Positions 20,322 through 31,839 of a DNA stretch of 64,000 bases are shown piece by piece. Both the position numbers and the translations under genes were made by a program. Source of the DNA: Gautieria morchelliformis (taxonomy: Eukaryota > Basidiomycota > Agaricomycetes > Gomphales > Gomphaceae); the NCBI GenBank assembly GCA_015179125.1, contig WHVA01000005.1:496001-560000 (forward strand), read 5' to 3'. The notes under the pieces are model-generated. The model worked only from the letters and a program-made list of their open reading frames with translations, had not been told where the DNA came from and searched no databases. The stretch's first letter is position 1, and the number at the start of each line of letters is the position of its first letter.

Positions 20322-23300
20322 TCAGCAGTCCTCCGGCCTCCGCACGAGCTGAGGGCTGTGTTGACCCCATTCGTGCGACAAATGAGGTTAAACTCAACGC
20401 ATCCGCTCTTTCGTCCTCCGACTCTCTCTCTGTTCCGCTCACTTATGACACCATTTCCGCACCCCCGTTTACAGCACTGGTCGACTCCGGTTCGACTCAT
20501 TGTTTCCTCAATTCCGACTTTGTTTTGAAACATAAACTTCCAACCCGCAACATTCCGACTATTCCGCTCTGCCTTTTCGACGGGTCTTCCAACACGGGAA
20601 TTTCCCAAGTTGTGGATCTGTCTATCCGTTTCGCTACTGGGGACAATCATGAAGTTACGTTTTACGTTACTCCGCTAGATGCTAGCTGTTCCGTTGTACT
20701 AGGACACAATTGGCTCACCCGATATAATCCGTCGATTAACTGGGCATTGGGTCAAATACAGTTCCGTACCCCGAATCAACTTCCGTCTATTCCGACGTCG
20801 TCAGCAAAGATGGCTCAGGCCTCTTCTGCAACTCCGCTCGTGGATTAGTTCCGCACTCCGGTCCCGCTTTAGCACCTCCGCCCCTCGAAGCTCCTCGAAT
20901 TGCGCTCGTTTCTGCCACCGCTTTCCGCGTATTGCAATGGCAAGAGGATACGACCGTTTTCCGGCTTCACCCTTCCGATTCGGCTTCAGTCAAGGCTCGT
21001 TCCGCCTCGACTTCCGCTCCGGTCGACATGAGCTCAGTTCCGGAAGAATCTGTGACTTCCCGGACGTGTTCAATAAGGCCAAAGCTGACAAACCTGCTGA
21101 ACATCGACCTTACGATCTGAAGATAGATTTGGAAGAAGGAGCATCTCGCCCCTTGCATCTACTCCTTTCGCAAAGTGAACTCCAGACTCTCCGCGAGTTC
21201 GTCGATGAACATCTCAACATGGGTTTATCCACCCTTCGCTGTCTCCGCACGGCGCTCCGGTCCTTTTCGTCAAGAAGAAGGATGGATCTCTCCGACTCTG
21301 CGTCGATTTCCGCGGACTCAATGCCCTCACTAAGAAGGACAAATATCCGCTTCCGCGTATTTCCGACCTCCTCGACACCCCCCGCAGGGAGAAGATCTAC
21401 ACCAAAATGACCTCCGGCATGCTTATCACCTTGTCCGCATCCGGGAAGGTGACGAGTGGAAAACCACTTCCGCACCCGCTACGGTGCTTTTGAGTGGGTT
21501 GTCATGCCTTTTGGTCTAACCAATGCTCCCGCCGCTTTTCAGCGATTCATGAACGACGTATTTTCCAACCTCCTCGACGTATGCGTCCTAGTCTACATTG
21601 ACGACATCCTCATCTATTCGACACACCGGAAAAACATCGGGAACATGTCCGGAAGTACTCCGCCATCTACGCAAACACCATCTCTACGCAAAAGCAGAGA
21701 AATGCGAATGGCATCGCGACACGGTCGAATACCTCGGCTACATCCTCTCTCCAACAGGTCTGACCATGGCAGAGGACAAAGTCAAGGCAATTCAAGAATG
21801 GCCGGAACCCCGGCGTGTTAAGGATGTGCAGTCTTTCCTTGGCTTCGCCAACTTTTACCGGCGTTTCATTTACAATTTTTCCGACATTACTGTTCCGCTC
21901 ACGCGTCTCACCAGGAAGTGTGCCCCATGGAATTTCACTCCGGAATGCTGTTCCGCATTTGAAGCCCTCAAATCGGCCTTCACCATGGCTCCCATTCTCA
22001 GTTTCTGGATTCCTGATGCCCAACTTGTACTCGAAACCGACGCTTCTGACTACATGCTAGCCGCCATTCTTTCCATCATTTCCCCCGACGACGGAGAAAT
22101 TCATCCAATCGCCTTTCATTCCCGCACCTTTTCTGCCCCGGAACTCCACTACGACATCCACGATAAGGAACTACTTGCGATTTTCGAAGCCTTCAAAATC
22201 TGGAGACACTACCTCGAAGGTCCAACTTATCCGATCGACGTTGTAACAGATCATAAGAACCTTGAGTATTTTGCAACTACCAAGATTTTGACTCGCCATC
22301 AAGTCCGCTGGTCTGAATATCTCTCACAGTTCAACATGGTGATCCGCTTCCGCCCCGGAAAGCTCGGAGCAAAACCCGACGCATTCACTAGACATTGGGA
22401 CATCTACCCAAAAGAGGGAAGTAGCGACTATGCCAGCGTTAATCCGCACAACTTCCGCCCAGTATTCTCCACTGAGCAACTGGTATCGTCCCTGCGTGCC
22501 ACAGCATTGCAGTTTCCGCTACTCCGCGCCTCAATCATTATGGACACCGAGTCTCTCCATTCCGACATCCGTTCTGCACTTCGTTCCAACCCCAACTCCG
22601 CAGCCCACCTCGATGACCCCACCAGTCCTGGATGGTCCCTCTATTCCGATGGATTTCTCCGGTACAAGTCCCGGATTTACATTCCGGATACCAACGATCT
22701 ACGACTTCGCGTACTCCAGCAAAGCCATGATCATCCGCTCTCAGGACACCAATGCCAGAACAAAACCCTCAACATAATCCGACGTACCTATACTTGGCCT
22801 CTCCTCTGCACGATGGTCCAAGACTATTGCAAGTCATGCACCACCTGTGTGTGAGCCAAGCCTCAACGTCACAAACCATATGGCCTCCTGAAGCAACTTC
22901 CGATCCCGGAACAACCGTGGAATTCGATATCCATGGATTTCATTGAGAAACTTCCTAAGTCATCTGGCTATGATACCATTTGAGTGATCGTTGACCGCCT
23001 TACAAAGCAGTCCATCTTTATTCCGACCTACGACACCATCACTTCCGCCCAACTCGCACAACTCTTTGTGCTCCACGTCTTTTCCAAGCACAGAATCCCT
23101 TCCCATGTCACTTCCGACCGTGGATCAGAATTCGTGTCATCCTTTTTCCGCACACTCGGCTAGGCTCTCGACATGAAACTCCACTTCACTTCCGGTTATC
23201 ATCCCGAAGGAGACGGACAGACGGAACGTACTAATCAGACCCTTGAACAGTATCTCCACATCTATTGCAACTACCAACATAGCAATTGGTCCGACCTTTT

Positions 23301-24012
23301 TCCGCTCGTGGAATTTGCCTACAACAATGCGCCTTCCCCTACCACCGGAATTTCACCCTTTTACGCCAACAAGGGCTACCACCCGAATCTCGCCATCCAC
23401 CCTGAACACGACCTCGCCTCTGCAAGAGCCCGAGATTTCATTGTGGAACTTGACGACCTTCACCAGCACCTCCGAGAGAACATTACCGCCGCCCAGAAGA
23501 GATACCAAACTTCCGCCGATCGGAAACGGCTTCCGCAACCGGCATTCGAGATAGGCGACAAAGTCTTTGTCAAAGCTGAAAACTTCCGCACCACTCACCC
23601 CTCAAAGAAGCTCTCTGAGAAATACCTTGGTCCTTACGAGATCATCGCTAAGGCCGGCAGTCGTTCTTTCACCCTCAGACTTCCTGACAATATGCGCGCA
23701 GTACACCCGGTATTCCATGTCTCCATGCTTGAGCCCGCAGTTCCGAACACAATTCCGAATTGAGAACAACCTCCGCCTCCGCCAGTCATAATCGACGGAG
23801 AACCGGAATATGAGATCTCGGAAATTCTCAACTCCAAGCTCGACAGACGATACCGCTGCCAACTCCAGTACCTAGTCAAGTGGGCAGGCTATGAAAACAC
23901 CGACGAAGAGACCTCCTGGATTTCCGCCACGGAACTAGATCACGCCTCTGACCTCGTCTCTGATTTCCACAGGTCATATCCTGATAAGCCTGGCCCCATT
24001 TCCGCACCCTAG
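20322..24012 (+). pseudogene. Pol of element A: protease, RT, RNase H, integrase, chromodomain (broken)
   Basis: Polyprotein remnants read in order. Protease has ALVDSGSTHCFL (about 20475). RT has [21 protein letters not shown] and the catalytic YIDDILIYS (about 21595). RNase H has ETDASDYM, HDKELLAI and TDHKNLEYF. Integrase has an H-H-C-C zinc domain (HDHPLSGHQ ... CKSCTTC), TSDRGSEF and GYHPEGDGQTERTNQ. The end has KYLGPYEI and a chromodomain (EYEISEIL ... YLVKWAGY). Damage: frameshifts near 21040, 21230-21260, 21400-21460 and 21620, and stops at about 20847, 22852, 22981, 23161 and 23761. Most stops fit C-to-T change of CGA or CAG codons. Non-functional copy. Confidence 0.9.
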
Positions 24013-24142
24013 TCATTTCCGACCTCATTTCCGATACCCCATTGTTTTCTTACAAGTTCTCAAGTCATTGGTCAAATCCGATTAATATTCCGCTACGTTA
24101 ATTTCTGACACTTCAAGAAATATTTACAAGTCACTTCGACAC

Positions 24143-25354
24143 TCACTCCTCCCTCATCATTTCCGCCTCACCCTTGTTCTCCGTTTCCGCACCCTCTTCC
24201 GCATGACCTATCTCCACATTGACCAACTCGGTCCCCACCCTCGTATCCACCATCTGACTCGTACCCGCTTCCACCCCATTCTCCTCCTGCATCCGCCACT
24301 CCATTCGGTCCCGGAGTAAGTTGTTCCGCCACTGGAACTCCCGCTTGATTTGCTCCAAAACAGCCGACATGACTGTCATCTGGTTTTGGAAAGACAACAG
24401 CTGTTGCTGTTGAACTAACGACATCTCCTCGAGCGTGTTCCGGATCCCACACTGGGATCTCCGGATACCCCTCAGTGACCCGGCGATGTCAAGCAAAGGC
24501 GACGCGAGGTTCGATTTCCCGATCGCCGGAAGCCCTTCCGCCGTCTTCTTCCCGCTCGGCCCTGGTTTCAACTTAGGGGTTTCTGGCCCCTCGGTCTCGA
24601 CCTTTCGCCTTTTCCGCTCCACCCTCGCGGAACATCCGTCCATGACACATCGCCTCTTCTTGTCGCAGCACCGTTCACAGGCGGTTTCCCGCGGATTTTC
24701 CGACCAAATGCACTCGAGCCTCTTCACCTCGCATGTGTCACAGGGGGCCTTTTCTTCTTCCCCGTCCCTCGTCTTCCGTTTCCGGGTTGCGGGATTCTCC
24801 GGTCCCAATTCCCGAAGGTCGATGATGCGGGCCATCTTGTTCTTCCTGGCCTGTTGAAATTCATCCGCCCTCCTTTTCCGATCCGCCACAAGGTTCAGCA
24901 CAGGAACTACTTCCTTGTGCTTCCCCTTCCCCTCAGGGGACGGCGTACTTTCCGGTGTGTCTTCCGATTCCGGTTCGGATTCGGAATCGACAACCTTCTG
25001 GCAAGTTTCCCTGTCAGTCTCAGGACTACGGGCAGAACCTTTCCGACTCACCTGGGATTTTCCCGCCTTCTCCGCCGCGGTTTTGTCTTCCGCAGCTTTT
25101 TTGGCCACGTCCCGCTTCCACTCCTCCTCGCGGCGTTTACGGTCACGCTCCTCCTTCTCCTTCCGCTCCTGCTCCCGACGCTCCCATTCCTTGCGCTCTT
25201 TCTCCTTACGCTCCTCCTCCAGACACTCCCTCTCTTTCCGCGTGGCTTCCTCGGCCTCGCGCTTTTCGGCCAGTTCCTTCTGCGCAAGCATGTCAGCAAA
25301 GTGCTGCTTCATCTCGGCACTGGTCATTTTGGAGAAATCTACTGGAGTGCTCAT
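24143..25354 (-). CDS. Antisense Zn2Cys6-type zinc cluster protein encoded inside retrotransposon A
   Basis: Uninterrupted ORF of about 403 codons between pol and the 3' LTR, opposite in strand to gag-pol. Start ATG 25354 (MSTPVDFSKMTSAEMKQHF), stop 24143-24145. Domains: a long Glu/Lys/Arg coiled coil (residues about 25-95), an acidic Ser/Glu stretch, a basic segment, then the cysteine cluster CDTCEVKRLEC ... ACERCCDKKRRC. Its spacing C-x2-C-x6-C-x10-C-x2-C-x6-C is that of fungal Zn2Cys6 DNA-binding domains. It is followed by a KRRKVE nuclear-localisation-like run and a Gln-rich helix (LVQQQQLLSFQNQM). It starts about 120 bp from the 3' LTR, so transcription from that LTR in antisense is plausible. 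DNA binding is inferred from the motif. Notable for being open while gag-pol is wrecked. Confidence 0.8.
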   Translation of the reverse strand: MSTPVDFSKMTSAEMKQHFADMLAQKELAEKREAEEATRKERECLEEERKEKERKEWERREQERKEKEERDRKRREEEWKRDVAKKAAEDKTAAEKAGKSQVSRKGSARSPETDRETCQKVVDSESEPESEDTPESTPSPEGKGKHKEVVPVLNLVADRKRRADEFQQARKNKMARIIDLRELGPENPATRKRKTRDGEEEKAPCDTCEVKRLECIWSENPRETACERCCDKKRRCVMDGCSARVERKRRKVETEGPETPKLKPGPSGKKTAEGLPAIGKSNLASPLLDIAGSLRGIRRSQCGIRNTLEEMSLVQQQQLLSFQNQMTVMSAVLEQIKREFQWRNNLLRDRMEWRMQEENGVEAGTSQMVDTRVGTELVNVEIGHAEEGAETENKGEAEMMREE

Positions 25355-25473
25355 GATGGACAAAGATGAAGACGCGTTGTTTCCCGCCTATCTTTCGAAC
25401 TCCAACGTGTTTGTTCGCAGGTCACGTGATCCGACTTGTGGTCTCGCGGGGCTCGACCTTAGAAGGGAGATAC

Positions 25474-26135
25474 TGTTACGACCGTTCATTTCCAACTTCC
25501 GAACCTCAGTTCCGCAACACCTTCCGCCCTCCGATATTTCCGACATTCCGCCCCTTGTACATTTCCCTTGTTCTTTCGACTCTATTACTCGGACCCACCG
25601 GACCCACCTCACCGTTCATCAAGACCACATGTCCGGCCCTCCTTGTGTTTCATTGTCAGATATGTTTTCCCGACCCCTTGTTCTTTGCCATTGTTCTACC
25701 TTACCCTGAACCCCCCTTGTAGTCCCATTGTTCCCAATAGTTAGTTCCCACGCATTGTCTACTCGACTTCCGCTTCCCCCCAGAATTTGCTTAGTACCAT
25801 ATCATTACCTGTTGTCTCAGCTCTTTGTATAAAAGCCTGTCATGTATGACTCTTATTCTGCAATCAGATAATCACCTTTGATACTTGATTTCCTTCGCTC
25901 CATCTCCTGTTCTTAGTACAGCGAGTCTAGCAAGATCTCAGTCTCTCTCCGCCTTCCGTCTTCCACCTTCCGCCTCAGTTCCGACTCAAGTTCCGACCAA
26001 CCTTTGGTTCAGACCTTTCCGACTTCCGACTCAGTTCCAAAATACTTAGGACGATAGTTCATTGGGGGCGCAACCTATAAGTTGAAGCCACTGTCCTTTC
26101 CAGTTCCGACTTAGTGGAAATCTCGATACGTAACA
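25474..26135 (+). repeat. 3' LTR of element A
   Basis: 662 bp, TGTTACGACC to GATACGTAACA, with a TATA-like TTTGTATAAAAG near 25825. It is followed directly by a diverged partial LTR of the same family. Confidence 0.9.
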
Positions 26136-26433
26136 CAATCAGATAATCGACTTCAACACATGACTCCCTTCACATTATCTCCTGTTCTTAGTGCAGCAAG
26201 TTTTGCAAGACCTCTGTCCCTCAACCTTATGACATTCTGTCTTCCGCCTCTTCTGACTTCTGAACTCCGACCTTCGACTCAGTTCAACTCTCAAATCCTA
26301 TTCCACCTCCACCTTTTCTGACCTCTGATGCTTAGTTCTGAAATACCTAGGACAATAGTTTATTGGGCACACAACATATAAGTTGAAGCCACTGTCCTTT
26401 CTAGTTCTGACTTCCAGGATTCTCGTTACATAA
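26136..26433 (+). repeat. Diverged 3'-half LTR fragment of family A
   Basis: Aligns with the last part of the A LTR (AATCAGATAATC ... CATATAAGTTGAAGCCACTG ... CGTTACATAACA). It is more diverged than the two full LTRs, so it comes from an older copy. Confidence 0.75.
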
Positions 26434-26571
26434 CAGCGGCTAGTGCAGGCACGCTGATGCATGACTCAGGCAGACCCATGTGTGGTATGCGGCATGGACG
26501 TGTCATGCTCCCGCACCATGCAGGTCATGGCAGCTCATGACATGCACTGTGAGCCTCCTCAGTGTCAGTGC

Positions 26572-27047
26572 TGTCAGGGGACACCCTGTTTTCCATTCCC
26601 AGTTCCGACTCCATTTCCGACTCCGCTTCTGGTTCCGATTCCATCTCCGCCTCCACTTTCAAAAATGATTCCGCTTCTGGGAGAACTTCCACCAGTTCTG
26701 TTCGCTTTGCCAGCTCCACTCCAATTTCTGACTTCTGCTCTCGGAACAGTGTTGGAAATCAAGCAACCCGCGTAACAGGTGACATCAAGGGTCGATCAAG
26801 GGTCAGGGAGGTCAGGGGAATGCAGGGTTGATGGCGGGTGCCAAGTGTTGTCCCTGGCTGCACAGTGTAGTATATTACGGGCTCGCTGACATTGGGGGTC
26901 CTTAGACTTTTCTCTTTGGATTTCCCCTTGTCAGGTGAGAATCCCCTCTCTTGTATACTCTGTTCATTTATACATACTTTGGATTTCCCCTTGTCAGTCA
27001 GTTGTGTGGTAGTGTGATCTCCACAACCAGCCAGGGTTGCCCTTACA
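26572..27047 (+). mobile_element. Solo LTR of family B
   Basis: 476 bp, TGTCAGGGGACACC to GGGTTGCCCTTACA. Matches the LTRs of element B at 48111 and 53844 with scattered substitutions and a small insertion. Perfect 5-bp target duplication agtgc on both sides (26567-26571 and 27048-27052) shows LTR-LTR recombination of a former full element. Confidence 0.92.
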
Positions 27048-27300
27048 AGTGCTGGCATCGTGTGCATAGCGGCACTTACCCGTGGGGAACATGCTGTGTG
27101 GTGTTGGCATTGTCGGCATCACCTATGCTTCTGTCTATGCACATGCAGGGCTCCATGGCCTCTCACCAGCGCACACTTGCATAGTGGCAACTGTGGGTCT
27201 GGTGGCTGACAGCGCCGGAGTGAAGGTCCTGGGAGGGACTCCAGGTTAGCGCCACATCCCACTCCAAGTGGGGTGTGCCCTGGGTGCTGTTGCAGCTAGG

Positions 27301-27440
27301 TGTTACAACCATGTCACCTTCCGAGACTCAGTTCCGTTTCTTTCTGACATTCCAATACCTCTGATGTTCCTCCCCCCTTGTTATATCTGTTCCCCATTCG
27401 ACTCTATTATTCAGACCCTTTGGACTCGACTCACAACACA
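27301..27440 (+). repeat. Diverged 5'-end LTR fragment of family A
   Basis: TGTTACAACCATGTCACCTT onward matches the start of the A LTR, including the ATTCGACTCTATTA block. With 26136-26433 it marks what is left of an older A-family element in which the solo B LTR later landed. Confidence 0.6.
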
Positions 27441-27518
27441 GCAAGAACAGAAGGAACAGTGGAACATGGAATGTCGCATACGCACGTGCTGTTAACAGCC
27501 CTCGCCCCTTGTTTGCAG

Positions 27519-27604
27519 AGGAAGAGCCGGAGGTGGAATATGAACTACCTTCTGCCATCGCCTCTGAAAACGACTCCTCCGTCATCTGCCTCGCTCCCAA
27601 ATGA
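27519..27604 (+). pseudogene. Possible terminal exon of a disrupted gene
   Basis: A pyrimidine-rich acceptor (CCTTGTTTGCAG) precedes an open frame EEEPEVEYELPSA ... VICLAPK-stop. No upstream exon was found among the repeats. Low confidence; it could be chance. Confidence 0.25.
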
Positions 27605-27892
27605 TTTGTTGTGGATGTATGCTGTCGTAAATTGATTGTTGTTGGTTGGTATAAGTAGATATAGGCTCATGGCAGTTTCAGCTAATTTCAAACTCCGCCG
27701 CGGACATCTTCACAAACAAAATCCAAGGCATCAGTTCGAAAAAGCGCACAAGGTTTAGCGTTGCACAAGACACAAATATTACAATTGATTAAACACAAAC
27801 GGAGAGACGACCAAAGGAACAAAAAAAAAAGAAAAAGAAAAAAAGAACAACTGAAAGAAGAAAAGAGCAATGCGAGACGACGTGCGACAGAG

Positions 27893-30800
27893 TCAAGCGG
27901 AAGCTATGATGGCAGGAGGAATATCTAGTTTGGCATTGTTGATGGACTTCTTCCCGGTTCCTGCTGATTTTGGTTTCTTCTTGGGACCAGTTCCGTTAAC
28001 TTCCGGATTGGCTGGATTACCTCCCCCAGCGGCGCCACCCCCTTGCTCATCCTTGCCCTTCCTCTTCTTAGTCTCCTTCTTCTGGCCAGACACGGCGCCT
28101 TTCCCGTCTTTATCGTTACCCCTGTCCACGTTAGCCTCCTTCGCTTTGCCCTTCTTCTTGCCACCCGCAGTAGGCGGGTTCGACAAGATGACTTGGCCAA
28201 GAGGGCCGACCTTGGATCTCATTGGGTTAGGCGGGTCATCAGGAAGGACCAGGGACATGGAAAGCGCAGCCACTGGTTGGGCAGAAGAAGCGGACAATGT
28301 AGATGCCGACGGGTAGGGCGACGAATACGGGTTGGCAAAAGAGTAAGGGTTGGTTGGTGGCGCCAATATGGGAAGAGCAACAGGGTTGGGATTGGGCGGC
28401 GGTGGATTCGCTGAAGATGCAGCGAGCGCTGTGAAGCGCTCCTGGTAGAAGTTCTTGAGCAAACCAATTTGTGAATCCACCCTGGATGATTCGAGGGGGA
28501 TGAATGGTGGCGGGGGCGGGAAAGCTAAGGGAGGATCGCCGGCCTTTGCACTACAATGCCCTCTGATCAGTTATGATGAGCGCACAAACGTGTAAAGACT
28601 CACCGGTCGGGTGCCGCAAGATCCTCACCGGTCGGTTTGCCTTTCCAGAGCCGCTTGGGAACTGCAAGACTTTTGAGACCGAACTCTGCCTCAATGCCAA
28701 GCTCTCTGAGACCCAGAAAGTCTTCGCCGGAACCGAGCATATCCGCAAGACCACCGCTGCAACAAGGACATGAACAATGACACGGCATACGACCGGGGGG
28801 TGGAACGTACGATGCAATGTTATCCGCTTCATCTCCATCCTCAAACATGCCCTCGTCATTCGGCGCCTCGACGGTAGTCTGAAATAAACGGTGAGGACAA
28901 CAGATGTTGCCATGGGCACAGATAGCGCTTACAATATCACGGTAGGCTCCCACAAGCTTCTTCTCCAGATCACCAAGTCTACTGCCGTATCGCACGACGT
29001 CGTCCTTGATATACCGCTCCAGGTCCTGAATTTTGGTGGTACCACCCTCGAAAAGGGTGTGAAGAATAATTTCCTGGTAGAAAGATACATAAATACATTG
29101 ACGTCGTGCTGATGGAAACCATACTAACCTCCGGCGTCATGGTATTGGAGTACTTGTCACACAGAAACCGAATTGTCCGCCCGACATTTTGCAAATACTC
29201 AGAAGTGACACTCGTGAGAACATTCAGCGCAGCCGTTGAGCTCCCTGCACATAAAGCATGCTCAGTCTCGACCACGTGCCCCACCATTGAGCAGCCGCCA
29301 CTCACCCTGGAACCCGGCGTGCTGCAATACCTTGCTTCCCATCCAACTCAGACACTCGTCCCCCGCCTCCCAGTTGACCTCACCCTGCGTTCTCCACTCT
29401 TCCTCGTCGAGAACCATCTCATCCGCCTCGTGCTCGCTCGCCGGCTCGGGTGCAGGCACGACAGGATTGGACGACTCGGCCGCCGCATTCAGCGTGACGA
29501 ACTTGGCGTGCGTCCGCCGCACACGTACCATCGTCGCAATGTTCTTGTTCATCAGTTTCAAGAGCGATTTAGCGGGCTTGCGGCTGCGGGAAAGGATAGA
29601 TCTGAGAGGTTATCAGCTGCGGCACGGTCATAACTAGAATAGACAGGGGCACGTACGTGCGCTTCCGAGTAGTGCGTTTGCGCCCGCCCTGCGCCGCGCG
29701 TGCAGGGCGCAGCCCAGGTCCTTTACCCGCCTTCTGCTTTCTGTCCCCAATGCCGTCAAATTGCGGCAGAGACGGCACGCCGCCCACAACCAGTGAATTG
29801 CTACGTGAAGCCTCCCACCACGCCTCGAGCAAGTCTTCCTCCACTTTCTCGGATATACCTAACCCAGACTCGTTTGAGCTGAACGATTCCGCAAGTCGTG
29901 GCCGCTTGCGCGAATCTTGCGAGTCAGACAACCTACACGATTAGCGGTGATGAATAAATGGTACATATTTCGACGCCCAAAACAATCAATCACTCACCAT
30001 TTCCGTTTGAGGTGCCCCCCGACAACTTGGATGCTGTTACCAGCCTCTCCATGAGGACCAGGATCGTCGTCGCCGTCCACGCTCATCATGTCTTCATCTA
30101 TAATATCCCTGAGGCGTTGCTGCAGCGTCTCTTTGCCCTTGCCTTTATGGTCGAATCCCATCATGGGGAGCATGCCGGTTTCCTCGGGCGCATCCTGCAA
30201 GACACGCTGCATCTCGCCGTCGAGCGTCATGAACAAGCTCATGGCAGCCGGCGTGCGTACAAGGGCGGGCTGGTCCTCAAAGGGAGTTGCGTTAAGCGCG
30301 GACGGTGACGGTTTAGCGGGCGAGCCGTGCCCAGAAGCAGAACGGGGCGATTTTGAGTGCGTGTTCGAACGACCAGGCGTGTTGGGTGTCTGCGCCGCAC
30401 GAGGGGTCGACGGGTCCGGGGTGGGGATATCTGCAAAGGTGTGAATGCGATGGCTCATCTCGCGGAATGTACACGGCGCACGTACCCCTGGGGAGAATGC
30501 CGTTGACGATACCGTTGATCTTGACGGGTTTGTAGGGAGAGTCACGGGAGGAGGTAGAGGATGGCGGGGCAGAAGGGGTCGGGAGCCCGTTGATAGTGAT
30601 GTGGTCAGGACGGTCGGATACATGCGCCAGGAGGTGGTCTGCTTTGCGCTGCAAGCGCATGACACAACCGCGCAGAACATGATCCTGGGAGAAGCAGGGT
30701 CGGTCTGTGTCACTCGGGGGAGTGGCGGGGAAGCGCTCACCGGCCCAGTATTATACTTTAAGCAATTTTTCCAGATGAGACCTAGGTCCGCAGCAAACTC

Positions 30801-31338
30801 CTTCTTGGACTTGTACTTGCGGGCCTTGACGTGCTTGAGCATCGTCGCGAGGTCCATGGGGTGTTTGATCACTGCAGGCTGATGAGCAAGGCGTGCCACT
30901 GGGCCGGTGGACGAGACTCACACTCGTAGTAATCGGGGTAATCCAGCTTGGAAACGGGCTTGAGAAATGCTTCAGCATCTCGGTTGTCCTAGAGACAAGT
31001 GAGCACAGTGACATGGCGCGCGTGTGGCGCGCGTACCGCGGTGACAGTCCGGAGCTCGAGGAGGACGCCCTCGAGGCTGCCATAGAACGAATCGGCGGCC
31101 TTGGCGTCCTGCGACTGCATCCGCAGCACACGAGCATCAGCGAGATATTGGTACATTACAAGACGAGAGCAAACACTGACCCTAACGTCGCGCACGGAAG
31201 ATAACAATAGCTTGAGATCTGCATCCTGGAGAGCAGCCTTGAGAGGGCTTTCGCCGATAGTTTTGAGCAGATTCTGCGGCACAAACGCGCATGAGCGGGT
31301 GGATGGCTGAAATTGCGCACTGGGAGACTCACATTCAT
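27893..31338 (-). CDS. spt7: SAGA complex subunit Spt7 homologue (bromodomain plus histone fold)
   Basis: Scaffold subunit of the SAGA histone acetyltransferase co-activator in the nucleus. The start chosen is the tiny exon ATG AAT (31338-31333) spliced to 31273, giving [19 protein letters not shown] bromodomain follows ([20 protein letters not shown] ... [11 protein letters not shown], about 30760-30880). Then comes a Pro/Ser linker ([18 protein letters not shown]), an acidic/basic middle part, and a bromodomain-associated histone fold ([18 protein letters not shown] ... [18 protein letters not shown] ... [18 protein letters not shown]) at about 28960-29380. A Pro-rich segment and a Lys-rich tail end at TGA 27893. 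Bromodomain before histone fold is the Spt7 order. About a dozen exons with short introns; borders approximate. Its start faces a small plus-strand ORF about 120 bp away. Confidence 0.78.
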
Positions 31339-31460
31339 CGTGGCGCATGCTGTATCGGAGAGCAGAATGGGGTGGTGTTCGGCAAGTGCCGGCTCAGCGC
31401 GCCGCGGAAGCGGCGAAATTGGCTCCCATGGCTCCAGCGTGTACAGTGGCTTGTGCGAGC

Positions 31461-31839
31461 ATGCTGTCCAAGGAAAAAGGCGCAAAACCAGCAACGATCA
31501 CCACGCCTCCATCCTATTCTACTTTTCCTTCTGCCTGGCCCAACGACTATCTTATGCAAAATGGCCCAGGCTGGCTCAGGACTAGCTTTGCTGATCCGGC
31601 GACCGCATCTGCTTATTCCCCGCATGGTGTACCTCTACGCACCCTTCATCGCGACTTTGAATTAGATGCCGAGTCCGTGCCAGGCTCGAGGAGCCGCCGT
31701 AAAGGACACAGGTAAGCACCGACAATGATAACCCTGATCAGCGCACAGCATAGCCTCTCTCCAGTCTCAATTTCACCAGCACTTGCTTGCACGTTCACAC
31801 AAAAAATCGCGTCCACGTGCCATCAACCGTGTCGATGTA
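31461..31839 (+). CDS. Small hypothetical protein divergent from spt7
   Basis: Open frame MLSKEKGAKPATITTPPSYS ... AWPNDYLMQNGPGWL ... GVPLRTLHRDFELDAES followed by SRSRRKG. The first exon ends at 31711 with a GTAAGC donor. A 53-bp intron (31712-31764) and second exon give about 108 residues ending at TAA 31837-31839; without splicing it stops within the donor. An in-frame ATG at 31428 could add eleven residues. No domain recognised. Mixed amino-acid composition and the clean intron argue for a real gene sharing a promoter with spt7. Confidence 0.5.

Larger units (their letters stand above)
16729..26135 (+). mobile_element. Ty3/gypsy chromodomain LTR retrotransposon A (decayed, with nested insertion)
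   Basis: Full-length but inactive element bounded by related LTRs (16729-17408 and 25474-26135), each beginning TGTTACGACC and ending ATACGTAACA. Inside, in order: gag with a CCHC knuckle, aspartic protease, reverse transcriptase, RNase H, integrase, GPY/F-like segment and chromodomain, then an antisense Zn2Cys6 ORF before the 3' LTR. Gag is split by a 1.46-kb solo LTR, and the gag-pol frame has many stops and frameshifts. The LTRs differ by length and substitutions, so the insertion is not recent. No matching 5-bp target duplication was found: cggac lies before the 5' LTR and caatc after the 3' LTR, which abuts another LTR fragment. Confidence 0.92.

Noticed and set aside
24168..24452. Second minus-strand frame overlapping the Zn2Cys6 ORF
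   Set aside because: Gly/Asp-rich shadow of the larger ORF in another frame, with no motif.
31335..31625. Upstream extension of spt7 through minus-strand frames
   Set aside because: No in-frame ATG before a stop; the two-codon first exon at 31338 spliced to [10 protein letters not shown] gives a sensible start.
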